In this document: piece after piece, positions 5,356 to 10,876 of the stretch
Layout of the letters: the number at the start of each line of letters is the position of its first letter
Numbering within the stretch: the stretch's first letter is position 1
Source of the DNA: Campylobacterota bacterium
GTDB lineage: Bacteria > Campylobacterota > Campylobacteria > Campylobacterales > Sulfurovaceae
Direction: 5' to 3'
NCBI GenBank assembly: GCA_003646525.1
Contig: QMKU01000019.1
Coordinates: 1-10,876 of the forward strand
DNA: 10,876 nucleotides
Translations under genes and position numbers: made by a program
Notes under the pieces: generated by a model
Database searches by the model: none
What the model was told of the DNA's origin: nothing
What the model saw: only the letters and a program-made list of their open reading frames with translations

Positions 5356-6096
5356 ATGAATAGTGTAAATTTAATCGGAAACATAACAAGAGACATCGAA
5401 CTAACATATGCACAGAGCGGAACAGCGATTGCAAAGTTCGGAATGGCTATGAACAAATCAGTAAAAAACCAGAGCGGAGGATACGACAACAAACCAATCT
5501 ATGTGGATTTAACAGCATTTGGAAAAACAGCAGAGACACTGAACCAATACTTCCGAAAGGGAAAAAAGATAGCAATAGAGGGAGAGTTAAACTTTGAACA
5601 ATGGACGGCTCAAGATGGTCAAAAAAGAAGCAAACTATCGGTAACGGTAAACCGCCTCCACTTTGTAGAACCAAAAGAGCAGGGACAACAGCAGGGAGGA
5701 CAGCAACCTCAACAGCAACAGCAGGGACAAACATACCAACCTCAAGGACAGCAACAGTATGGACAACAACAACAGCAACCAGCACAGTATAACGGCTCAA
5801 ATAATCAGCAAAATAATCAGCCTAATCAGCCTCAACAGAATAACTACAGTCAAGGTCAACAGCAACCACCCGTACAAAATGGAGCCCAACAGCAGGGACA
5901 GCCACAACAACAACAACAACAACAGCAGGGACAACAGCCACAGCAGGGACAACAGCAACATTCACAACAGCAGGGACAGCCTAACTCGCAACAACCACAG
6001 CAAAATCAGCAACAAAACGGCTATGGACAACCTGCACAACAGCAACAACAGCAACAACCACAGCAAACAATAGACGAAGACGAAATCCCATTCTAG
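5356..6096 (+). CDS. ssb: single-stranded DNA-binding protein with very long poly-Gln linker
   Basis: A 246-residue SSB. Residues 1-106 are the OB fold (MNSVNLIGNITRDIEL, KPIYVDLTAFGKTAETL, YFRKGKKIAIEGEL, LSVTVNRLHFV). Residues 107-238 are a low-complexity linker in which about 74 of 130 residues are Gln, with Gly, Pro and Asn, including a run of eight Gln coded by six CAA and two CAG (5905-5928). The last residues DEDEIPF are the usual acidic SSB tail that recruits repair and replication proteins. Usual bacterial SSBs are about 150-180 residues, so the linker is unusually long. I chose ATG 5356 over an upstream in-frame ATG at 5314 because AAGGA (5344-5348) is spaced seven bases before it and homology starts there. 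It starts two bases after the annealing-protein gene ends. Confidence 0.93.
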   Translation: MNSVNLIGNITRDIELTYAQSGTAIAKFGMAMNKSVKNQSGGYDNKPIYVDLTAFGKTAETLNQYFRKGKKIAIEGELNFEQWTAQDGQKRSKLSVTVNRLHFVEPKEQGQQQGGQQPQQQQQGQTYQPQGQQQYGQQQQQPAQYNGSNNQQNNQPNQPQQNNYSQGQQQPPVQNGAQQQGQPQQQQQQQQGQQPQQGQQQHSQQQGQPNSQQPQQNQQQNGYGQPAQQQQQQQPQQTIDEDEIPF

Positions 6097-6105
6097 GAAG
6101 AGATG

Positions 6106-6297
6106 ATGAAAAAAGAAATTTTAATAACATTCACGGATACCAATTTAAATATTGAACCCGTGAACTGCACTGGCGAAGACTTCGGGGTTGCAATCGTTCA
6201 CATGATAGCAACCCTCATCCAAGACAGCGGAAAAACAGAGGCGGAAATTTTCGCACTGCTTCAAGCAGGATACAATCATGCGAAGATTACAAAGTGA
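6106..6297 (+). CDS. small protein of unknown function
   Basis: A 63-residue protein (64 if the adjacent ATG at 6103 is used). AGGA at 6095-6098, overlapping the SSB stop, is better spaced for 6106. It begins with a beta strand pattern KKEILITFTDTNLNIEPVN, followed by two helices containing VAIVHMIATLI and EAEIFALLQAGYNHA. Mildly acidic; no membrane segment or known motif. I do not recognise the family. Its tight placement behind the SSB gene suggests a replication or recombination accessory role. Confidence 0.6.
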   Translation: MKKEILITFTDTNLNIEPVNCTGEDFGVAIVHMIATLIQDSGKTEAEIFALLQAGYNHAKITK

Positions 6298-6365
6298 GTA
6301 AAAACAAACTCAGAGCGAAACGAAACAAACGAAAAAAAAACGGAGAATTAAAAGATGGATTATAA
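6294..6365 (+). CDS. possible very small basic peptide (GTG start)
   Basis: A 23-residue frame opens at GTG 6294, overlapping the previous stop as GTGA, and closes at TAA 6363-6365, eleven bases into the next gene. It would encode a highly basic peptide: about ten of the first fifteen residues are Lys or Arg. The ribosome binding site is weak, so it would depend on translational coupling. It may equally be only the 57-base gap before the coiled-coil gene; the composition could be chance in an A-rich strand. Confidence 0.2.
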   Translation: MSKNKLRAKRNKRKKNGELKDGL

Positions 6366-6750
6366 AAAAATGAAAATTGCATTAGACAGAGCAAACGAGA
6401 GAGTAGACAAGTGCGAAGAGGAAATCCTAGAAATGGAAATGAAAAATAATGCCATTGATGAAGCACTATCATACCAATCAAAAAAAAGCGACAGTTTGGA
6501 GAACGATAACAAAATTTTTCTAGCCAGAATCGAAGAGCTCGAAATAATGATGATAGCACGGAACCACGAAATAGTCACTGCAAAACAACAACTCGTCCAA
6601 ATAACAGCAGTGAATAAAGACTTAAGCGAATCGGTTCAGAACCTAAATATAAAGCTTGCAAAAGCAACACACGACCGAAACGAGAGAGGAGTAATAATCA
6701 AATACCTCCAAGACTTAGTGGACGGGAGACCAACCCATGCTAGAGGTTAA
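6355..6750 (+). CDS. coiled-coil protein of unknown function
   Basis: A 131-residue protein that is almost entirely helical, rich in Glu, Lys, Asn and heptad-spaced Leu/Ile/Met from about residue 5 to 115 (MKIALDRANERVDKCEEEIL, then NDNKIFLARIEELEIMMIARN, then LSESVQNLNIKLAKA). No enzymatic motif is visible. CGGAG (6341-6345) serves as ribosome binding site. Its 3' end overlaps the methyltransferase gene by 14 bases, so the two are translated together. Small coiled-coil proteins are frequent in phage replication regions; a scaffolding or partner role is possible but cannot be named. Confidence 0.65.
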   Translation: MDYKKMKIALDRANERVDKCEEEILEMEMKNNAIDEALSYQSKKSDSLENDNKIFLARIEELEIMMIARNHEIVTAKQQLVQITAVNKDLSESVQNLNIKLAKATHDRNERGVIIKYLQDLVDGRPTHARG

Positions 6751-8065
6751 GTACCTTTCACTTGATGCACTAGACCCATACAGCGGAAATGCAAAACTCC
6801 ACCCTCCAGAACAAGTACAACAGATAGCCGACTCAATAACAGAGTTTGGCTTCAATGACCCCATCGCAATAGACAAAGACGGAACAATCATAGAGGGACA
6901 CGGTCGCTACTTAGCGAGTCAACTTTTAGGACTAAAAGAAGTCCCGACAATTTCACTCGCACACATGGACGGAACTCAACAAAAAGCCTATATCCTTGTT
7001 CACAACCAACTGACTATGAGTACGGGATTCGACATGGATATTCTTCAAGCAGAAATCAATGCGATAATGGATGAGAACGAAGACCTCGTTCAATTGATGG
7101 GTTTCACAGACGACGAACTCGATGCACTGGAGTGCGGAATAGGCGAAGAGGAAGAGATAGAGACATTCACAGACGAAGAGGACACTCCAGACCTTGAAGA
7201 GAATCCAGTGATAAAGTTCGGGGACATAATCGAGTTTTCAAATGGATCACGATTAATCTGTGGAGACAGCACCGATGCGGAGACTTACACAAAGTTGATG
7301 AACGGGAACAAAGCGACGATGGTAAATACAGACCCTCCGTACGGAGTAGCATACCAGAGCGACAAATTCAAAGACATAGTAAACGACGACTTAACGGGAG
7401 ATGCATTAAAAGATTTTTTAATCCAGTGCTTTAAAAACCTCCACCGACACACGATAGAAAACCCAGCATTGTATGTGTTCCATGCGAGCATCACACAGAG
7501 AGACTTTGAAGATGCACTAGAAATGACGGGGTTCAGAGTGAAGCAACAAATCATCTGGAAGAAAAATCAGTTTGCATTCGGACGAAGCGACTACCACTGG
7601 ATACATGAGCCGTGCTTTTATGCGGTAAAAACAGAGCATAACTCGAAGTGGTACGGAGACAGATGCGGTACGACATTTAACATGGAAGACCTGCAGGCGA
7701 TGGAAAAAAACGAACTGGTCGAAATCATAGAAGAGTACCAAAACACATCATCGGTGTGGGAAATTTCAAGAGACCCGACAGCAACCTATGTCCACCCGAC
7801 ACAAAAACCAGTAAAGCTTGCAGCCAGAGCGATAGGGAATTCAAGCCAAAAGGACGACATCGTACTGGAACCATTCAGTGGGAGCGGTTCGACTTTGATA
7901 GCAGGATTCCAAACGGGGCGGAAAATTTATGCGATAGAGTTCGATACGAGCTATGTTCAAGTGAACATTCAGAGACTGGTAGAGTTCAGCGGAGAGGAAA
8001 TGGTAACGATTAACGGAACCGTCGTGAATTGGTACAACTACAAAAAGGAAAATGAAAATGGATAA
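6737..8065 (+). CDS. ParB-like nuclease domain fused to DNA methyltransferase
   Basis: A 442-residue fusion. Residues 1-95 are a ParB/Srx-like domain: LDALDPYSGNAKLHPPEQVQ, GFNDPIAID, and IIEGHGRYLAS with the EGHGR signature (53-57). An acidic linker follows (about 110-155). Residues 160-415 are an amino-methyltransferase of the beta order: catalytic DPPYG (199-203), then HPTQKP (353-358), then the SAM-binding EPFSGSGST (378-386) and IYAIEFD. DPPY favours N6-adenine over N4-cytosine, although both are possible. The product would modify phage DNA, and no restriction enzyme gene lies nearby, so it acts as an orphan enzyme. ParB-MTase fusions are common in phages and mobile elements. Likely roles are protection from host restriction or marking DNA for replication or packaging. 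The target site cannot be read from sequence. Confidence 0.9.
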   Translation: MLEVKYLSLDALDPYSGNAKLHPPEQVQQIADSITEFGFNDPIAIDKDGTIIEGHGRYLASQLLGLKEVPTISLAHMDGTQQKAYILVHNQLTMSTGFDMDILQAEINAIMDENEDLVQLMGFTDDELDALECGIGEEEEIETFTDEEDTPDLEENPVIKFGDIIEFSNGSRLICGDSTDAETYTKLMNGNKATMVNTDPPYGVAYQSDKFKDIVNDDLTGDALKDFLIQCFKNLHRHTIENPALYVFHASITQRDFEDALEMTGFRVKQQIIWKKNQFAFGRSDYHWIHEPCFYAVKTEHNSKWYGDRCGTTFNMEDLQAMEKNELVEIIEEYQNTSSVWEISRDPTATYVHPTQKPVKLAARAIGNSSQKDDIVLEPFSGSGSTLIAGFQTGRKIYAIEFDTSYVQVNIQRLVEFSGEEMVTINGTVVNWYNYKKENENG

Positions 8066-8282
8066 CCAGCACAAAAAAATAAAAGGATACCGTGATTTAA
8101 GTCAAGCGGAAATCGACCTAATGAACGAAGCGAAAGAACTCGCAGAGAGAGTAGGAGAGCTTGTGGCGAAGATAAACAAAAACCCAGCAACAGATAAGAG
8201 ATGGGTAGCGATAGGACAAACCGACCTACAAAAAGGCTTCATGAGTTTAATCCGAGGCATTGCACAGCCGACAACATTCTAA
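8058..8282 (+). CDS. acb2: Acb2-like anti-CBASS cyclic nucleotide sponge
   Basis: A 74-residue protein matching the Acb2/Tad1 hairpin family: HKKIKGYRDLSQAEIDLMNEAK at 5-26, then DKRWVAIGQTDLQKGFMSLIRGIAQP (46-71) and a terminal Phe. Acb2 proteins of Pseudomonas phage PaMx33 and phage T4 (Vs.4) form hexamers that bind cyclic di- and trinucleotides made by CBASS immune enzymes, so the effector is not activated. As I recall, Tyr11 and Lys26 of the PaMx33 protein are needed for cyclic dinucleotide binding; with this start both numbers fall on Tyr and Lys here. I prefer ATG 8058 to ATG 8052 because AAGGA (8045-8049) is eight bases from 8058 and only two from 8052. It overlaps the methyltransferase gene by eight bases. 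It lacks the extra domain of Tad1, which counters Thoeris. Family call firm; ligand and activity inferred. Confidence 0.85.
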   Translation: MDNQHKKIKGYRDLSQAEIDLMNEAKELAERVGELVAKINKNPATDKRWVAIGQTDLQKGFMSLIRGIAQPTTF

Positions 8283-8291
8283 GAGGAACAA

Positions 8292-8609
8292 ATGAATAAA
8301 ACAGCATACATTTGTAGCCCGTACAGGGCTGACGACGATGACCAGTTTCAAGCACAAATCGAATACACAAAGCACCTAGCAAAGATGGCGGTAATGGAGG
8401 GGTACGATGTGATAGTGCCACATTTGTACTACCCTCAATTTTTAGATGACAAAGTAGAGAGCGAGAGAAACACGGGAATGGCTTCAGCGATAAACCTCAT
8501 CCTAAAGTGCGACATTCTAATAATGGGATTGCACCACGGAATGAGCGACGGAATGAGAGCAGAGATAGAATTCGCAAAAGAGAATAACATCCCACTAAAA
8601 AGGGTTTAA
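8292..8609 (+). CDS. nucleoside 2-deoxyribosyltransferase-like protein (DUF4406/DUF7768)
   Basis: A 105-residue Rossmann-like protein with the marks of the family: AYICSPYR (5-12) at the first strand, VPHLYYPQFLDD (42-53), ER (58-59), CDILIMG (73-79), and SDGMRAEIEFA (85-95). Glu91 sits where deoxyribosyltransferases have the catalytic Glu. These small proteins are common in phages and are thought to act on nucleosides, nucleotides or their derivatives, but most have no tested function. It starts nine bases after the Acb2-like gene, with AGAGGAA (8282-8288) as ribosome binding site, and ends one base before the small terminase gene. Role possibilities: nucleotide salvage, base modification, or clearing nucleotide signals beside Acb2. 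The fold is well supported, the reaction is not. Confidence 0.8.
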   Translation: MNKTAYICSPYRADDDDQFQAQIEYTKHLAKMAVMEGYDVIVPHLYYPQFLDDKVESERNTGMASAINLILKCDILIMGLHHGMSDGMRAEIEFAKENNIPLKRV

Positions 8610-8610
8610 T

Positions 8611-9150
8611 ATGGCACTCAAACCATCAAAGAAAAAAGCGATAATAGCAGACTGGAAGACGGGACGGTTCAAGACTCCTGCCAGCCTTTCAAAGCACCAC
8701 AAAGTGGACAGAAAAACAGTTGTCAAAATTGTAAATGGGATTTCTTTCGAACACTCGACAGCAGTGGAAGCTGGGGTAGCCTTTGAGCGAGAAAAATCCC
8801 AGAAAAATCCCACAGAACTCCGTGCAATAGAAACTGCGGTAAAAGAGCGAACGAAGCTAGAACGAATAGCAGACCTTGTAGTGGAAGCAGGACACAAAGT
8901 AGCCCTCCAGTCTTCAGCGGAAATCGTTCGACGGAACAGCGACAAAAAGATAGAGAAACTAGAACTATCAGAGATAAAGCTCGGGACGGAAATCATAGAG
9001 AAATCAATGAGGATAGTCGCACCACCAAAAGAGACTCAAGCGACAAACATACAAATGACACAAATGATGAGCGACCAAGAGGAAACGGTAAACGAAACCG
9101 TCATTATTACAGATAACAGAGATATGCTTGAAAAAATGGGGTTACTATAA
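8611..9150 (+). CDS. terS: terminase small subunit-like DNA-binding protein
   Basis: A 179-residue protein. Residues about 7-45 form a helix-turn-helix: KKKAIIADWKTGRFKTPASL followed by SKHHKVDRKTVVKIVNGI, the 'intelligible' HTH found in small terminases and transposase-like binders. Residues 60-125 are helical and charged, suited to oligomerisation; the acidic, polar C-terminus (145-179) ends DMLEKMGLL. In phages the small subunit recognises the packaging site and recruits the large subunit. The large terminase gene follows, separated only by an endonuclease gene, which supports this assignment. AAGGGTTT precedes the ATG, which is one base after the previous stop. No motif proves packaging function, so the call rests on HTH type, size and position. 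Confidence 0.7.
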   Translation: MALKPSKKKAIIADWKTGRFKTPASLSKHHKVDRKTVVKIVNGISFEHSTAVEAGVAFEREKSQKNPTELRAIETAVKERTKLERIADLVVEAGHKVALQSSAEIVRRNSDKKIEKLELSEIKLGTEIIEKSMRIVAPPKETQATNIQMTQMMSDQEETVNETVIITDNRDMLEKMGLL

Positions 9151-9161
9151 GACACTAACAG

Positions 9162-9167
9162 TATAAT
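9162..9167 (+). promoter_or_regulatory. TATAAT -10 element before the endonuclease gene
   Basis: A perfect TATAAT lies in the 34-base gap between the terminase small subunit and the endonuclease gene. No good -35 is seen at 16-18 bp (GGTTAC at 9140-9145 is weak). With the site AAGGACAAAC (9174-9183) it gives the inserted gene its own expression signals. Confidence 0.45.
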
Positions 9168-9184
9168 TTATATAAGGACAAACT

Positions 9185-9814
9185 ATGAACAATTATGAGA
9201 GATGGACGGACGAAAAAATACATAAAAAAGCATTGAAATATAATAGACCTATAGATTTTAAAAAGAACGAAACCAAAGCATATAATGTGGCACAGCAAAG
9301 AGGAATCCTTAAATCTGTTTGTAGTCATATGATAAGAAAAATAGATAAATTTCTTTCAGACGATGAACTGATAAAAATTGCAAAAGAATTCAACACAAAA
9401 GCAGAATTTAGAGAAAAATACCCATCCGCAAGACAAGTCATAAGACGACGACAATTAGAAAAAGAAGCATACTCACATATGACATCAAAAAGAGAATATA
9501 AAAAACCAGACAACGATACTATTTACATTTGGAAAGCAATCGGAATAAAATTTAATAACAAGCAAGTTTATAAGATAGGGGTGACATCATTTAGAAGAGG
9601 GATACAAAGAATAACAGAGGTGTCAAAGAAATCATCCATCAGAGCAGAGATAATAGAAATTAAGGAAATCAAAGAAGCACTCAGAGTAGAGCAATCAATC
9701 CTAAATATTGGCGAAGACCCAAAAATAATTGGATTCCGTGGGTGTACAGAGTTTCGAGCAATGAATGATAGTGAGCTAGACAAAGCAAAAGAGATTATTT
9801 CAAATTGGCACTAA
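9185..9814 (+). CDS. GIY-YIG-like (T5orf172-type) homing endonuclease
   Basis: A 209-residue protein. Two copies of a DNA-binding module of about 45 residues begin it: WTDEKIHKKALKYN...AYNVAQQRGILKSVCSHM (7-49) and LSDDELIKIAKEFN...IRRRQLEKEAYSHM (57-99). This 'ALKYxxxxDFKK...AYxxAxxxG.L...CSHM' repeat is common in phage homing nucleases. The C-terminal half has a GIY-YIG-like core: TIYIWKAIG (112-120), VYKIGVTS (128-135), Arg142, a later Glu169, and GCTEFR (186-191) with the likely metal-binding Glu189. It sits between the two terminase genes, with its own TATAAT and ribosome binding site, and is more AT-rich than the upstream genes. These point to a mobile, free-standing homing gene. The nuclease fold is well supported, the mobility is inference. 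Its 3' end overlaps the possible TTG start of the large terminase. Confidence 0.75.
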   Translation: MNNYERWTDEKIHKKALKYNRPIDFKKNETKAYNVAQQRGILKSVCSHMIRKIDKFLSDDELIKIAKEFNTKAEFREKYPSARQVIRRRQLEKEAYSHMTSKREYKKPDNDTIYIWKAIGIKFNNKQVYKIGVTSFRRGIQRITEVSKKSSIRAEIIEIKEIKEALRVEQSILNIGEDPKIIGFRGCTEFRAMNDSELDKAKEIISNWH

Positions 9815-10876
9815 TAACAGAACTCCTCGGACTAAAAAGAGACCCTGAGACAGAGCAAGAAATGAGTGTTGCATACAAATATTTAGTCGAAAAATCAAGA
9901 GAAGACTTCGCACTTTTCAGGAGAGCAATAAATGGCTCCGCATTTGTTACTGGGTGGTTTCCAACAGAACTAGCGAAAGAATTCCAAAATTTCTATCATC
10001 AATACAAAAGAGGCGAAGCCCCAACTATGATGATATCCACTCCTCCACAGCACGGAAAATCAGTAATAGTTATAGATTTTATAGCATGGATTATAGGAAA
10101 AGAACCAGAAAAAGCACACATATTTTCTTCGTTTTCAGACACACTAGGAGTCAGAGCAAATAAGGGAGTGAAGAGAATAATGAGCTCAAAAATATATAGC
10201 GATATATTTCCAGAGGTTCATCTTTCTAGTAGGAGAGGAAACGAGAGAGGATATGCAAATAACGACAATTTCTTTGAACTCCCAAACCATAACGGAAGCT
10301 TTAAAAATGTCACTTGTGGTGGGGCTGTAACTGGACAAAGCATAACGGGTCTTGGATTTATAGATGACCCCATAAAAGGACGGTCTGAATCAAATAGTGA
10401 GACAAAGAGACAGAGGATATCAGACTGGTATTCTGATGACTGGGGTACTAGATTTGCAGAGTCAGCAGGACAAATAATAATCATGACTAGATGGCATGTT
10501 ATGGATTTAATGGCAACAATTTTAAAGAGTCCAGAGGGAAAAACGGCGACATATATAGAATACCCAGCGATTGCAACAAAAGATGAAGAGTTTCGAAAGG
10601 AGGGCGAAGCATTATTCCCAGAGTTTAAGAGCTTGGCATTTTTAAATAGACAAAAAAGCAAAATGATTGAAAGTTCATGGTCTTCACTTTATCAATGTAA
10701 TCCAACAATCGCAGGGGGGAATTTATTCAAGTACGACTGGATGAGATTCACAGACCACCCTCCGCGGTTTGACTACACTTTTATAACGGTCGATTCAGCA
10801 CAAAAAGACAAAGAGCAAAACGACTATACGGTGTTTCAAGCATGGGGCTACCACGACAGCAAAATATACCTATACG
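9805..10876 (+). CDS. terL: terminase large subunit (3' end outside window)
   Basis: The frame stays open to the window end, giving at least 357 residues. The ATPase half shows Walker A-like STPPQHGKS (codons 10036-10062), Walker B-like GFIDDPIKG (Asp codons 10363 and 10366), and the IIIMTRWH segment (Arg codon 10489) of the family typified by TIGR01630 large subunits. PALFPEF-like and LYQCNPTIAGG segments lead into the nuclease, whose first acidic residue appears in FITVDSAQKD (Asp codon 10792). This motor pumps DNA into the capsid and cuts it. The start is uncertain: the first ATG is 9862, but protein-like sequence (ALITELLGLKRDPETEQE) precedes it back to TTG 9805, without a clear ribosome binding site for either. 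Insertion of the endonuclease gene may have displaced the original start. The N-terminal FALFRRAINGSAFVTGWFP fits known large subunits. Confidence 0.93.
   Translation, partial: MALITELLGLKRDPETEQEMSVAYKYLVEKSREDFALFRRAINGSAFVTGWFPTELAKEFQNFYHQYKRGEAPTMMISTPPQHGKSVIVIDFIAWIIGKEPEKAHIFSSFSDTLGVRANKGVKRIMSSKIYSDIFPEVHLSSRRGNERGYANNDNFFELPNHNGSFKNVTCGGAVTGQSITGLGFIDDPIKGRSESNSETKRQRISDWYSDDWGTRFAESAGQIIIMTRWHVMDLMATILKSPEGKTATYIEYPAIATKDEEFRKEGEALFPEFKSLAFLNRQKSKMIESSWSSLYQCNPTIAGGNLFKYDWMRFTDHPPRFDYTFITVDSAQKDKEQNDYTVFQAWGYHDSKIYLY

Noticed and set aside
5759..6073. A 104-residue + frame rich in Asn, Ser and His within the SSB gene
   Set aside because: It is the CAA/CAG repeat tract of the SSB linker read in another frame.
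8058..8282. Acb2-like protein considered as Tad1 (anti-Thoeris)
   Set aside because: Only the hairpin part is present; Tad1 proteins are longer, with an additional domain absent here.
8595..8996. A 133-residue minus-strand frame opposite the small terminase gene
   Set aside because: It is a Ser/Phe-rich mirror of an A-rich coding strand, without a start signal; the + strand gene has HTH features and correct spacing.
10218..10661. A 147-residue minus-strand frame opposite the large terminase gene
   Set aside because: The + strand carries clear terminase motifs across the whole stretch; the minus frame has no recognisable features.

Overview
The window is a contiguous piece of a tailed double-stranded DNA phage or prophage (Caudoviricetes-type). 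The evidence is the gene set: a DUF3987 helicase/primase-like protein, a recombination module, an orphan methyltransferase, and small and large terminase subunits. All supported genes lie on the + strand, packed with short overlaps (ATGA/GTGA type) or gaps of a few bases. The coding strand is visibly A-rich. The host cannot be named from this sequence; promoters of the TTGACA/TATAAT type and AAGGA ribosome binding sites fit many Gram-negative and other bacteria. There are no rRNA, tRNA, CRISPR or IS elements, and I see no convincing rho-independent terminator.

Layout. Positions 1-1122 hold the 3' part of a DUF3987 replication gene. Positions 1123-1677 are a 555-base non-coding stretch dense in repeats: a C-rich duplicated motif, four tandem 11-bp units, five TCCGCA/TGCGGA hexamers, two hairpins, and five tandem TAAC units. 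It is the best candidate here for a replication origin or control region. Positions 1678-2597 carry an AT-rich early set: an HTH protein with a coiled-coil tail and three small unknown proteins. Positions 2637-6096 are a recombination module: DUF1351 protein, small protein, RecE-like nuclease, RecT-like annealing protein, and an SSB with a very long glutamine-rich linker. Two internal sigma70-like promoters lie in this module. Positions 6106-8065 hold small and coiled-coil proteins and a ParB-domain/DNA methyltransferase fusion.

Positions 8058-8609 hold what I read as an Acb2-type anti-CBASS protein, then a nucleoside 2-deoxyribosyltransferase-like protein (DUF4406/DUF7768). Positions 8611-10876 are the packaging module: small terminase, an intervening GIY-YIG-like endonuclease with its own -10 element and AT-rich composition, and the large terminase running off the window end.

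How it fits together. The helicase, SSB, nuclease and annealing protein would copy and recombine phage DNA. The methyltransferase may protect it from restriction, and the Acb2-like protein would soak up cyclic nucleotide alarm signals made by host CBASS systems. The terminase then packages the genome. The most notable points are the Acb2 homologue beside a second nucleotide-handling fold, the repeat-dense origin-like region, the shared leader motifs, and the endonuclease gene splitting the terminase pair.
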